This document shows, in pieces, positions 16,565 through 25,138 of a DNA stretch of 51,722 nt (its first letter is position 1; every line of letters begins with the position of its first letter). Source of the stretch: Mariniphaga sp. (lineage in GTDB: Bacteria > Bacteroidota > Bacteroidia > Bacteroidales > Prolixibacteraceae); assembly GCA_019429205.1 (NCBI GenBank), contig JAHYIT010000022.1, forward strand, positions 1 to 51,722, in the 5' to 3' direction. The notes beneath the pieces are model-generated. The model saw nothing but the letters and a program-made list of their open reading frames with translations. It searched no databases and had not been told where the DNA came from. A program made the translations under genes and the position numbers.

Positions 16565-17791
16565 TCATAATTCTTCTTCAATTTCGAGAAGCGAATCAAA
16601 AAGTCGATTGCCATCTGCAAGTGATTGATTTAAATAATTATTATCTGATGGAATCCCTTTGTAATCCGGAAGTTTTGCAATGACACCATTAATATCATCG
16701 AGTTGATAAATAGCTGCATCTTTTGGGTTTACTATTGATTTCAGAGGCACAACATTATTTAACCGTCTCTTTAAGTCTTCTGTTTTGATTTGATTTTTTA
16801 AAAAATAAGCCTGAATTGAAATACTTAGATAGTTAATTAGATAAGGGCTATGTGTTGTAATTATGAGTCTGTTACCCTTGTTCTTATTATTAAATTCAAG
16901 AAGACTTTTTAACATCTCCCATTGAGAGGAAGGAAACAGATTCTGTTCAGGTTCTTCAACGATATTTTGAAAGCACTTATTGAAATATCTGCCTTTAATT
17001 AAAGATGTTTGTTTACTTTTTTCTTTTTCTGATAAGTTATTGCTATTCATAATCTTCATTATTTCGTTTGCAAATCTAATAGATTGCGTTACAGTTAGTT
17101 CATTGCTTTCTTTTTTTTGTCTCTTTGAAATAGAAAATGAAAGACTTTTAGAAACCAGGTATAATGGAATAAATGATTGTAATCCACTGGAGGCTTCGAG
17201 TAAACTTATTCTATAATTGTCTCCAACAACATAGGATAGGTTTTCTTCTTCATCGTATTCGTAAAAGTATCCCTCAATGGGTAGTTTAATTTTTTTTCCG
17301 TTTAATTCTTTTTGGGCTTTTCTTAATTCTTCTGCAAATGTGAATAAGTTATCGGGCAGGCCTTTAACGTTAAATGCATCGCTAATTGTGCTTAAAAAAT
17401 TTCTTTCCGAAGGGATGTACATTATTTTAGGGACGATATAATTTTTGTTTTTTACTTCTGTAACAACAGGAAATTCTTTTGCTCTGTCGCAAAGTATATA
17501 ATACTTTTCTCCAAAGTATTCTATATAAGTATTTTTCGAAAAATAATTATCAATCTTTTGGTAATTGAAGAATTTTTTCAACATGGAAAATGAAACCTTT
17601 CCTTTTTCTATGTCACCTCTGTTTATAGCTTTTTCAAGCCAGGTAAGTGTAGAAATAACTTTGGCTACAGTACTTTTACCACTTCCCTGATTCCCGATGA
17701 AAACAGTAACCTTTTTTACATCCATCCAACCATCATTTTCTATAAAACCTTCCTTGACAGGGCCAAAGTTTTTTATTTTTATTTTGCTCAT
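16565..17791 (-). CDS. AAA/ABC-type ATPase (OLD/RecF-like)
   Basis: The product is 408 residues from the ATG at 17791 (a TTG two codons earlier is less likely). It is a predicted cytosolic ATPase of the AAA_15/AAA_21 type, related in layout to SMC/RecF/OLD heads. Motifs: Walker A GNQGSGKST near residue 32, signature-like LLEASSGLQSFIPLYL, Walker B-like NIVEEPEQNLFP, and a His switch IITTHSPYLINYL. Such stand-alone ATPases frequently pair with a TOPRIM or HNH nuclease in defence systems, but no partner is adjacent. It is AT-rich and lies with a toxin-gene remnant between typA and the propeller cluster, suggesting acquired DNA. Confidence 0.85.
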   Translation of the reverse strand: MSKIKIKNFGPVKEGFIENDGWMDVKKVTVFIGNQGSGKSTVAKVISTLTWLEKAINRGDIEKGKVSFSMLKKFFNYQKIDNYFSKNTYIEYFGEKYYILCDRAKEFPVVTEVKNKNYIVPKIMYIPSERNFLSTISDAFNVKGLPDNLFTFAEELRKAQKELNGKKIKLPIEGYFYEYDEEENLSYVVGDNYRISLLEASSGLQSFIPLYLVSKSLSFSISKRQKKESNELTVTQSIRFANEIMKIMNSNNLSEKEKSKQTSLIKGRYFNKCFQNIVEEPEQNLFPSSQWEMLKSLLEFNNKNKGNRLIITTHSPYLINYLSISIQAYFLKNQIKTEDLKRRLNNVVPLKSIVNPKDAAIYQLDDINGVIAKLPDYKGIPSDNNYLNQSLADGNRLFDSLLEIEEEL

Positions 17792-17824
17792 TTTCAAACT
17801 CTATATTGAATATTTGCAGTTTCT

Positions 17825-17832
17825 CAAAGATA
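17825..17832 (-). promoter_or_regulatory. Possible -7 box for the AAA ATPase gene
   Basis: Minus-strand TATCTTTG fits TAnnTTTG and lies about 33 nt before the ATG; no well-spaced -33 TTG is seen (the nearest is about 24 bp away). Confidence 0.3.
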
Positions 17833-17852
17833 ATTCTTTATTTATTTTTATA

Positions 17853-18017
17853 TTGGCAAAACTAAAAAGAAATCCATGGCAATTTCGAAAATCTGTCTAT
17901 TTTGATGACCCAAATATTCGTGACCTTATTTTTAAGGGATATACCATCGTTTTTCGCATTAATCAGAACACTATAGAAGTTTTTGGTTTTTTGAAATTTC
18001 AGAAGTTCCCATTTTAA
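17853..18017 (+). pseudogene. ParE/RelE toxin remnant (C-terminal half)
   Basis: The frame reads LAKLKRNPWQFRKSVYFDDP and continues NIRDLIFKGYTIVFRINQNT to a stop at 18017. The order P-x-x-x-R, then N-I-R-[DE]-L-I-F-x-x-Y-x-I-V-[FY]-R-I, then I-E-V is the C-terminal half of ParE-type toxins, which inhibit gyrase. The N-terminal half, a plausible start and the antitoxin gene are missing; the last residues also diverge from the usual FHxxR ending. It sits just upstream of the divergent AAA ATPase gene. Confidence 0.5.
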
Positions 18018-18173
18018 TTTGGCAAATTGAAAATTCCAAACATTTTTGTTAATGACTTCTTAACAAAGTGTAAACATATATTACTATTTAGACATGTAAT
18101 AAATTACAGTTCTAAATTGTACATTCCACTTATTGGTTTTATTTTTAGGCAATTAATTTAAAACTGAAAGTCA

Positions 18174-19388
18174 ATGGTCAAAAGGGTTTTTTATCTATTC
18201 ATTATTCTTATTTTCACCGGATTAACACTTTCTTCCCAAACTCCCACCAAATGGAGAGGACCTAACGGAAATGGTGTTTACGACGAAACCGGGCTCTTAA
18301 AACAGTGGCCGGCTTCCGGCCCTGAAGTCATTTGGCACTCTGTTGGCCTGGGAGAAGGACACTCATCGCCTGCTTTTGCCAACGACATGATTTATCTTAC
18401 CGGAATGGAAGGCACAACCGGTTATGTTTATGTATTGTCAACATTCGGTGGATTAAAATGGAAAGTTCCTTACGGTGAAGAATTCCATGAAAGTTATCCG
18501 GGGTCTCGCTCCACTCCTGTAATTGCAGGAGATTTGATGTACGTGTATTCAGGCCACGGGGTGTTAACCTGTATGGATGCCAATAACGGCGAAATAAAAT
18601 GGCGCAAGGATATATTTAAAGATTTCGATGGTAAAAATATCCGCTGGGGAGTTACTGAAACACCCGTTGTAGATGGTGATTTGATTTTTATAACTCCCGG
18701 AGGAACGAAAAACAACGTAGTTGCCCTGAACCGTTTTGATGGAAATCTGGTTTGGTCGTCTCCGGCAAAAGGCGAACTTTCGGCCTATTGCACACCACTT
18801 TTGGTAGAATTACCAACCCGGAAATTATTGGTAACTCACACCGCCGATCACATTATTGGACTCGATGCAAAAGACGGTAAAATACTTTGGTCGCATCCGC
18901 AAACCAACCGCTGGCAGGTTCATGCCAATACACCTATTTATTATGATGGCGGATTATTCTGTTTCAGCGGATACGGCCAGGGTGGAGTTAAGCTCGAATT
19001 AAGTGCCGACGGCTCCAGTGTGAGCAAAGCCTGGTTCAACGATAAGCTCGATAACCGCATTGGCGGCATGGTTCTTATTGATGGCTATCTTTATGGTTCC
19101 GGCGATAACAACCGGCAATGGCGTTGTGTGGACTGGAAAACCGGAGAGGAAAAATATGCTTCAACCGATATTGGAAAAGGGGTTGTTGTTGCCGCCGACG
19201 GAATGCTTTACTGTTACAGCGACAGGGGTGAACTGGGACTGGCAGAGGCTACTCCGGCAGGCTTTAATATGGTAAGCCAAACCAAAGTCGAGCTTGGATC
19301 CGGACAGCACTGGTCTCATCCGGTAATACACGATGGAAGACTATATTTAAGACACGGGAATACCTTAATCGCATACAAGATAAAGTAG
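18174..19388 (+). CDS. Secreted PQQ-like beta-propeller protein
   Basis: The product is 404 residues with a Sec signal peptide at about 1-22 (FIILIFTGLTLSSQ). It then shows the WRGPNGNGVYDETGLLKQWP opening and repeated blades of the form [YV]-[VL]-x-G-x-L-x-C-[ML]-D-x-x-x-G-x-[IL]-x-W, the PQQ_2/BamB-like propeller family. No haem-binding C-x-x-C-H and no vicinal disulfide as in PQQ alcohol dehydrogenases is seen, so I doubt it binds PQQ as an enzyme. It is the first of three tandem paralogues (with 19563 and 20848) and opens the redox cluster. Predicted periplasmic; role unknown. Confidence 0.88.
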   Translation: MVKRVFYLFIILIFTGLTLSSQTPTKWRGPNGNGVYDETGLLKQWPASGPEVIWHSVGLGEGHSSPAFANDMIYLTGMEGTTGYVYVLSTFGGLKWKVPYGEEFHESYPGSRSTPVIAGDLMYVYSGHGVLTCMDANNGEIKWRKDIFKDFDGKNIRWGVTETPVVDGDLIFITPGGTKNNVVALNRFDGNLVWSSPAKGELSAYCTPLLVELPTRKLLVTHTADHIIGLDAKDGKILWSHPQTNRWQVHANTPIYYDGGLFCFSGYGQGGVKLELSADGSSVSKAWFNDKLDNRIGGMVLIDGYLYGSGDNNRQWRCVDWKTGEEKYASTDIGKGVVVAADGMLYCYSDRGELGLAEATPAGFNMVSQTKVELGSGQHWSHPVIHDGRLYLRHGNTLIAYKIK

Positions 19389-19562
19389 TCCGTAATTGTT
19401 TGATTTTCATTTAATAGGAATAAAACCAATATTCGTAGCGTTTAACAGTTCATTCATCGCAGGAGTTTGGGTTTCGATTTTCAGAAAACTATTTTTGATT
19501 CAAAGTAAAAATCAAAAACGATTACAATTCGCATTTTTTAAATTTATTTATTAATTCGCTCT
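19389..19562. other. Spacer between first two propeller genes
   Basis: This 174-bp AT-rich spacer contains a weak hairpin near 19489-19520 (TTTTGATT ... AATCAAAA). No gene is seen. It may hold a promoter for the 19563 gene, but no good TAnnTTTG box was found. Confidence 0.4.
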
Positions 19563-20798
19563 ATGAAAGTACAAATCATTACAGTTTTTCTTCTTTTTTC
19601 TTTGGGAATTAATGCCCAACTGGTACAATGGCGTGGACCAGACCGTGACGGCCATTTTCCGGAAACCGGGCTGTTAAAAGAATGGCCGGAGAACGGCCCT
19701 GAAATCCTGCTCGAAGCAGAGGACATTGGAAAAGGCTGGTCATCACCCATTTTGGTTGACGATATAATTTATGTAACCGGAATGATTGACACGCTGGACT
19801 ACCTCACTGCTATGGATTTGCAGGGAGATGTGAAATGGCAGGTTTCCTACGGAAGGGCATGGAATCAGTCGTTTCCGGATACGCGTAGCACGCCGGTGGT
19901 GGAAGATAACCGGATTTATGTGCAAAGTGGTACCGGAAGAGTTGTTTGCCTTGACCGTGGAACAGGGAAAGAAATCTGGGCATTTGATGTGGATAAAGAG
20001 TTTGAAACCGAATATGGGACATGGGGAAACTCTGAAACCCCGCTTATAGTCGATGATAAGATTATCAGTACTCCGGCAGGTTCCAAAACAAGTGTTGTGG
20101 CTTTGAATAAAATGACCGGCGAACCTGTCTGGCAGACGAAATCGCTGGGTGGCCCGCGTGCCTACGCTTCGGCAACCATATATGAACATAAGGATTTCCG
20201 GTACATTCTGGCCATGATTGGCACCCATTTGATGGCAATTCATCCTGAAACCGGGGAACTGGCCTGGTATTACAAATATCTTGATCCGGAAAAATGGGAT
20301 CGTGAAGGGTTAATTTGGGCAAATACACCCATTTTTAAAGAAGATGAAATTTTCTTAAGCATGGGCTATGATTACCATGCCGTTATGCTGAAAATGGATT
20401 CCACCGGTACGTCGGTTTCCGAAAAGTTTATTGACCGGACTTTAGATAATCACCATCACGGAGTAATTCTGCATGACGGACATCTTTACGGGTCCAACTG
20501 GTATAATAACAAGCAAGGGCGCTGGGTATGCATGGTTTGGGATACCGGCGAAATCAAATACGTGGACGAATGGGATACCAAAGGTGCGCTGATAATGGCC
20601 GACGGAATGTTCTATGCCTACAACGAACGTGGCAACGTTGGACTGGTAAAACCCTCGCCCGATGGTTTCGAGGTGGTCAGCGAATTCAGAATTACAAAAG
20701 GTTCCGGTCCACACTGGGCACACCCATTCATTTCCGACGGGAAACTTCTGATTCGGCATGGTGAAGTTCTTTTTGTTTATGACATAAAGAATAAGTAA
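19563..20798 (+). CDS. Secreted PQQ-like beta-propeller protein, second paralogue
   Basis: The product is 411 residues with a signal peptide ending at NAQ (about residue 19), then VQWRGPDRDGHFPETGLLKE. It aligns by eye along its full length with the products of 18174 and 20848: the RSTPVVEDNRIYVQSGTGRV, TWGNSETPLIVDDKII and KGSGPHWAHPFISDGKLLIR segments all have counterparts at the same positions, which indicates local gene duplication. Predicted periplasmic. It precedes the 20848 gene by 49 bp, with a small stem (GAAATGAAAA/TTTTCGTTTC) near 20809-20830 in that gap. Confidence 0.88.
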   Translation: MKVQIITVFLLFSLGINAQLVQWRGPDRDGHFPETGLLKEWPENGPEILLEAEDIGKGWSSPILVDDIIYVTGMIDTLDYLTAMDLQGDVKWQVSYGRAWNQSFPDTRSTPVVEDNRIYVQSGTGRVVCLDRGTGKEIWAFDVDKEFETEYGTWGNSETPLIVDDKIISTPAGSKTSVVALNKMTGEPVWQTKSLGGPRAYASATIYEHKDFRYILAMIGTHLMAIHPETGELAWYYKYLDPEKWDREGLIWANTPIFKEDEIFLSMGYDYHAVMLKMDSTGTSVSEKFIDRTLDNHHHGVILHDGHLYGSNWYNNKQGRWVCMVWDTGEIKYVDEWDTKGALIMADGMFYAYNERGNVGLVKPSPDGFEVVSEFRITKGSGPHWAHPFISDGKLLIRHGEVLFVYDIKNK

Positions 20799-20847
20799 CA
20801 ACCGGAATGGAAATGAAAATGTTTTCGTTTCCCAAAAAAAATTAATA

Positions 20848-22089
20848 ATGAGAATACTTTTAATCCTTTTTTCAATTTTATTTTCTACCACTCTGGTTTC
20901 CCAGGAAATTGTTGAATTTCGGGGAATTGGAAGAACCGGACACTACAACGAAACCGGACTACAGAAAGAGTGGCCGGAAGAGGGCCCGGAATTGGTGCTG
21001 AAAATTGAAGGCATTGGGAAAGGGTATTCGCAACCGGTTGTGGCCGATGGGAAAATTTTTATTACCGGCATTAAAAATGACGGAACCGATGCTATTTCAG
21101 CCTATGATTTAAATGGGCATTTACTCTGGGAAACGGATTATGGCCGTTCCTGGATTCGCACTTACGCCGACAGCCGCTCTACACCTACCTATGAAAACGG
21201 GAAATTATATGTAGCCAGCGGAACCGGCCAGCTTTGCAGCATCGATGCCAGTTCGGGCGAAATTTTATGGCGTGTGGATGCCGTGGATAAATACAACGGA
21301 GAAGTTCCTCGTCATGGTGATTCTGAAAGTCCGTTGATTGTAAATGATCTGGTTGTGTATGCCATTGGTGGCGAAAAAGTTGGCATAGTTGCTTTCAATA
21401 AAATAGACGGCACTGAAGTTTGGATATCAAAAAGCCTCGGAGGGGCGAAATCTTATGCATCTTCAGTCTTATTTAACTACCTGGGTAATGATATAATTTT
21501 AGCGCAAACTGCAGAAAATTTAATTGCAGTAAATCCTGATAACGGTGAAATAATCTGGAATTTTGATTTAATCCAGTTTCATAAAGGAAATCAGGGCCAG
21601 GGCGCTCAAACCAATCCTGCACTCAGTTACAACAATGAAGTATTCGTTACCAGCGGTTACGACCATCCGGCCACCATGTTTTCCTTGGCAGAAAATAATC
21701 AGGCGGTTGAACTGAAATGGGAAAATGTAAACTTAAATACACACATTGGCGGAGTTGTGCTGGTTGACGGGAAAATTTACGGATCGAACTGGCAACACAA
21801 TTCACGAGGCCGTTGGGCCTGTGTTGACTGGGAAACCGGAGAAACGCACTGGGATGAAGAATGGTTTAACAAAGGTTCTGTAATTTATGCCGACGGAATG
21901 CTTTATCTTTACGAAGAAAAAAACGGAAACATTGCCCTGGTTGAACCCTCAGCCGAAAAATTGAAAATAGTAAGTACATTTACCGTAGATACCGGCACTG
22001 GTCCGCACTGGGCGCACCCGGCCATTTACAACGGGAAACTTTTCATCAGGCATGGCGATGTTTTAATGGTGTACAATATAAAAGCATAG
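20848..22089 (+). CDS. Secreted PQQ-like beta-propeller protein, third paralogue
   Basis: The product is 413 residues with a signal peptide (LLILFSILFSTTLVSQ), then VEFRGIGRTGHYNETGLQKE, where the WRGP opening of its sisters has become FRGI. Blades and the TGTGPHWAHPAIYNGKLFIR ending match the 19563 product closely. Its stop codon is immediately followed by the ATG of the next propeller gene (no gap), so the two are translationally coupled. Predicted periplasmic; function unknown. Confidence 0.88.
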   Translation: MRILLILFSILFSTTLVSQEIVEFRGIGRTGHYNETGLQKEWPEEGPELVLKIEGIGKGYSQPVVADGKIFITGIKNDGTDAISAYDLNGHLLWETDYGRSWIRTYADSRSTPTYENGKLYVASGTGQLCSIDASSGEILWRVDAVDKYNGEVPRHGDSESPLIVNDLVVYAIGGEKVGIVAFNKIDGTEVWISKSLGGAKSYASSVLFNYLGNDIILAQTAENLIAVNPDNGEIIWNFDLIQFHKGNQGQGAQTNPALSYNNEVFVTSGYDHPATMFSLAENNQAVELKWENVNLNTHIGGVVLVDGKIYGSNWQHNSRGRWACVDWETGETHWDEEWFNKGSVIYADGMLYLYEEKNGNIALVEPSAEKLKIVSTFTVDTGTGPHWAHPAIYNGKLFIRHGDVLMVYNIKA

Positions 22090-23514
22090 ATGGACAGTAA
22101 ACAAATCATAAAAATTGTTTCGTACTCCCTGGGAATTATTTCCCTGGTTTTCTTTTTTTGGTGGCTGAATGCCAATCCTACGCGTGATTTTGAAATACTT
22201 GAGGAAGGAGCCGATAACCGCGGTGCAGGTCTGGAAGCACAGGAAGTGGAAATTGGTGAGTATTTTGAACAGTTTGCTACCGGTTATACTGAACTTTCGG
22301 AAACCTGGCCCCGGTTCAGGGGAGAAGATTTCGACAACATTTCCAAATCGCCGGTAAAACTCATCGATAATTTCGGCAACGACAGTCCAAGAATTTTGTG
22401 GACGAAAGAGCTGGGTGAAGGACATTCAGGCGCTGCCATTTACGAAGGGTTGGTTTACATCCTGGATTACAACGAAGAAGAGCGTGCCGATATTTTACGG
22501 TGTTACTCCTTACTCGATGGCAAAGAAATGTGGGTGCGCGGATACAATTTGAATATCAAACGAAACCACGGCATGTCACGCACCATTCCGGCAATTACCG
22601 AAGACTACATTTTAACCATGGGACCCATGTGCCATGTGATGTGCCTCGACCGTGAAACCGGCGATTTTCTGTGGGGACTCGATGTGGCGCGGGAATACGA
22701 ATCGGAAGTGCCGCTTTGGTACACCGGTCAGTGCCCGCTAATCGACGAAGGCAAAGCTATTATTGCCACCGGCGGAAATGCTCTGATGGTGGCTGTTGAC
22801 ATGGAAACCGGCGAAAAATTGTGGGAAACACCCAATCCTGAGGGATGGAAAATGTCGCACTCATCGGTAATGCCATACACGTTCGGTGGGCGAAAAATGT
22901 ATGTTTACAGCGCCATTGGCGCCTTGGTTGGCATAGCTTCCGATGGCGACGATGCAGGTGAAATTCTTTGGCAAACAACTGTTTGGAACCACTCTGTGGT
23001 GGCGGCTTCGCCGGTTTGTATACCCGATGGTAAAATTTTTATGACGGCAGGTTACGGTGCAGGCGGAATGTTGGCAGAATTAACCGAAAACAATGGGAAT
23101 TATTCCATTGAAATTATTACGAAATATGCCCCCCGCGAAGGGTTGGCCAGTGAACAGCAAACACCGCTTTACTGGAACGGGCATCTGTTTGGTATTCTGC
23201 CAAAAGATGGAGGCCCCGGGCGCAATCAGTTGGTTTGCGTCCATCCCGACAATCCACAGGAAATGGTCTGGACAAGCGGTTCTGAAAACCGTTTCGGACT
23301 GGGACCGTATTTTATTGCCGATGGAAAAATGTTTATCCTGAATGACGACGGGACACTTTTCATTGCAAGACCAAGCACCGAAAGGTACATTGAAATGGAT
23401 AAGGTAAAGGTTATTGAAAACGGGCACGATGCCTGGGCGCCTTTTGCCATTGCCAATGGTTATTTAATTATGCGCGATGCAACAAATGTGGTTTGTATCG
23501 ATTTAAACATTTAA
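22090..23514 (+). CDS. Membrane-anchored PQQ-like beta-propeller protein
   Basis: The product is 474 residues with one N-terminal membrane helix (IIKIVSYSLGIISLVFFFWW, about 5-24) that looks like an uncleaved anchor, a 50-residue acidic linker, then WPRFRGEDFDNISKSPVKLI and a PQQ-like propeller. It is more divergent than the three upstream genes and has a Cys-containing blade (MGPMCHVMCLDRETGDFLWG). It ends 10 bp before the NHL gene. Predicted to be tethered to the periplasmic face of the inner membrane. Confidence 0.88.
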   Translation: MDSKQIIKIVSYSLGIISLVFFFWWLNANPTRDFEILEEGADNRGAGLEAQEVEIGEYFEQFATGYTELSETWPRFRGEDFDNISKSPVKLIDNFGNDSPRILWTKELGEGHSGAAIYEGLVYILDYNEEERADILRCYSLLDGKEMWVRGYNLNIKRNHGMSRTIPAITEDYILTMGPMCHVMCLDRETGDFLWGLDVAREYESEVPLWYTGQCPLIDEGKAIIATGGNALMVAVDMETGEKLWETPNPEGWKMSHSSVMPYTFGGRKMYVYSAIGALVGIASDGDDAGEILWQTTVWNHSVVAASPVCIPDGKIFMTAGYGAGGMLAELTENNGNYSIEIITKYAPREGLASEQQTPLYWNGHLFGILPKDGGPGRNQLVCVHPDNPQEMVWTSGSENRFGLGPYFIADGKMFILNDDGTLFIARPSTERYIEMDKVKVIENGHDAWAPFAIANGYLIMRDATNVVCIDLNI

Positions 23515-23524
23515 TTCAAAAGAA

Positions 23525-24511
23525 ATGAAGAACAAGGGCATCATCATTTTTCTACTCATTATGGCCGCAGTTATTATTGCTGTTATTGTGGGAGATTATG
23601 TTTCCGACCGGCCCAACCGCAGCAAACCCAATCCGTTTGCTTACGATGTAAAGGAATTTAAAACTGTTGATCCGGAACTGATTCATTACAAAGAATCTAA
23701 AAATTTCAGGATTGGTTTTGAAAAACCTGTTGCCATTGCCATTCACGATGATAAAATCTATGTGGCAGGAGATAATAATTTGAAATGTATAGATTTGTCT
23801 GGTGCGTTGTTGCATGATTTTACCCTTCCTGGTAAGCCACAAACTGTTGAGGTTTTTAACCAGAATATTTATATCGCCATTAATAACCAGATACTGGTTT
23901 ATGATAATGGCGGCAACCTTTTAAATGAATGGGAACCAATGGGCGAAAATTCACTGATAACAGCGATTGCCGCTACTGAAAATGATGTTTTTGTGGCCGA
24001 TGCCGGAAAGCGCAAAGTGGTAAGGTATTCATCGGACGGGGAATTCCTGACGGAATTTGACGGCAAAGCCGAAGAAGGAGTTCTGCATGGGTTCATCATT
24101 CCCAGTCCCTGTTTCGATTTGGATATAAACGATGTAAATGAACTTTGGGTTGTAAACCCCGGACTTCATGCATTGGAAAATTATACATTCGATGGAAATT
24201 TACGGGCACACTGGAAAAATACTGGCATGAGGCCGGAGGGATTCAGCGGCTGCTGTAATCCATCGCATTTTACATTTTTGGACGACGGACGCTTTGTAAC
24301 CAGCGAAAAAGGCCTGGTGCGGATTAAAACCTACAAACGCTCGGGCGAGTTTGAAGGTGTGGTTGCAGCGCCCACTAAGTTTACTGACGAAGGCCGGGCG
24401 CCCGACGTGGCCGCCGACAGCCAAAACAACATTTATGCGCTCGATTTCGATAAAAAATTAATTCGGGTGTTCGAGCCCAAAAACAACACCCGGCTTCAAC
24501 CCGGTGATTAG
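23525..24511 (+). CDS. Membrane-anchored NHL-repeat propeller with CysCys motif
   Basis: The product is 328 residues: N-terminal membrane helix (GIIIFLLIMAAVIIAVIVGD), then six-blade NHL-type repeats (VAIAIHDDKIYVAGDNNLKC, DVFVADAGKRKVVRYSSDGE). Near residue 240 it has FSGCCNPSHFTFLDDGRFVT followed by SEKGLVRIKTY; I recall this vicinal-Cys NHL signature as a conserved subfamily, whose role I do not know. Two adjacent Cys on an exported propeller could bind a metal or be redox-active. Its last codons lie within a REP-like palindrome (24487-24506). Located between the propellers and the Fe-S genes of the cluster. Confidence 0.88.
   Translation: MKNKGIIIFLLIMAAVIIAVIVGDYVSDRPNRSKPNPFAYDVKEFKTVDPELIHYKESKNFRIGFEKPVAIAIHDDKIYVAGDNNLKCIDLSGALLHDFTLPGKPQTVEVFNQNIYIAINNQILVYDNGGNLLNEWEPMGENSLITAIAATENDVFVADAGKRKVVRYSSDGEFLTEFDGKAEEGVLHGFIIPSPCFDLDINDVNELWVVNPGLHALENYTFDGNLRAHWKNTGMRPEGFSGCCNPSHFTFLDDGRFVTSEKGLVRIKTYKRSGEFEGVVAAPTKFTDEGRAPDVAADSQNNIYALDFDKKLIRVFEPKNNTRLQPGD
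24487..24506. repeat. REP-like palindrome, copy 1 (in gene end)
   Basis: CACCCGG-CTTCAA-CCCGGTG is followed by GATTA. It shares the CCGG-x-TTCA-[AG]-CC-x-GG core and the GATT tail with copies at 24876-24895 and 36102-36122. It encodes the last residues of the NHL protein. Confidence 0.5.
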
Positions 24512-24573
24512 GTGATTGAATGAAAAAAAATAGCACAGGCTTTAGCCTGATGATTGAAATAAATGAGATAAAT

Positions 24574-24631
24574 AAAGGTGCATCCTAAGCAAATCATTAA
24601 AAAGATGGCGCGCTATGCACCGCAATACGAA
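24574..24631 (+). repeat. Decayed coding repeat, copy A
   Basis: This 58-bp segment matches 24917-24974 at about 41 of 58 positions without gaps. Its frame reads KVHPKQIIKKMARYAPQYER (then TKKR and a stop). Conservation between copies is at protein level as well (K-V-x-P, M-A-x-Y-A-P-Q-x-E). It is preceded at about 24531-24550 by a TAGCACAGGCTTTAGCCTG palindrome. It lies directly before the four-Cys gene. Confidence 0.5.
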
Positions 24632-24645
24632 AGAACTAAAAAGAG

Positions 24646-24858
24646 ATGAACCGAAAAGAATTTTTTAAAACCGGCGGACGGATTTTAATTCTCGGAGCCA
24701 TGGCGGCCACAACCGGTTACCTGGTGGTCAATCAACAGGTGGATACCACATGTTCGGTTTCACCTGCCTGCCAAAAATGTGGACAGTTTGCCAAATGCGA
24801 CTTGCCGCAAGCTATGGAAACCAGGACGACTGAACAACCAAAAGAAAAAACTCCCTAG
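24646..24858 (+). CDS. Small exported four-cysteine protein
   Basis: The product is 70 residues: NRKEFFKTGGR, a Tat-like leader with RK in place of RR, then a hydrophobic stretch (ILILGAMAATTGYLVV, about 13-28), then four cysteines at 36, 42, 45 and 51 (C-x5-C-x2-C-x5-C), then a polar tail. This is compact enough to hold one metal ion or Fe-S cluster at the periplasmic membrane surface. It is adjacent to a Tat-type ferredoxin and a membrane polyferredoxin, so an electron-relay role is a reasonable inference. I know no characterised homologue. The spacers on both sides hold repeat elements. Confidence 0.7.
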   Translation: MNRKEFFKTGGRILILGAMAATTGYLVVNQQVDTTCSVSPACQKCGQFAKCDLPQAMETRTTEQPKEKTP

Positions 24859-24875
24859 GAGTTAAATGTTTGTAG

Positions 24876-24895
24876 CCCCCGGTTTCAACCGGGGG
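24876..24895. repeat. REP-like palindrome, copy 2
   Basis: CCCCCGGTT-TC-AACCGGGGG is a perfect 9-bp stem with a 2-nt loop followed by GATTA. It lies 17 nt after the four-Cys gene and could also stall transcription, though no T run follows. Confidence 0.6.
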
Positions 24896-24916
24896 ATTAA
24901 GTAGTGAGAATTAGTT

Positions 24917-24974
24917 AAAGGTGCAACCATAACCATCGATTGAAATGATGGCCAACTATGCGCCGCAAATTGAA
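24917..24974 (+). repeat. Decayed coding repeat, copy B
   Basis: Partner of the 24574-24631 copy. Its frame reads KVQP, a stop, then PSIEMMANYAPQIEVLIRSK and RIK before a stop. An in-frame stop shows it is not an intact gene. With copy A it flanks the four-Cys gene as imperfect direct repeats 343 bp apart. The source protein is not identified. Confidence 0.5.
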
Positions 24975-25138
24975 GTGTTGATTAGAAGTAAGAGAATTAA
25001 ATAGCAATGAAATGACCACGACAAAGAACATTGACGTAAAGAATATTTGAGGGTATGAAAGTTCGAACTGTCGAACAATTTCGAACCATCAAACTATCAA
25101 ACTATCAAACTATTTTTTTTTGTGAAAAACAGATATAA

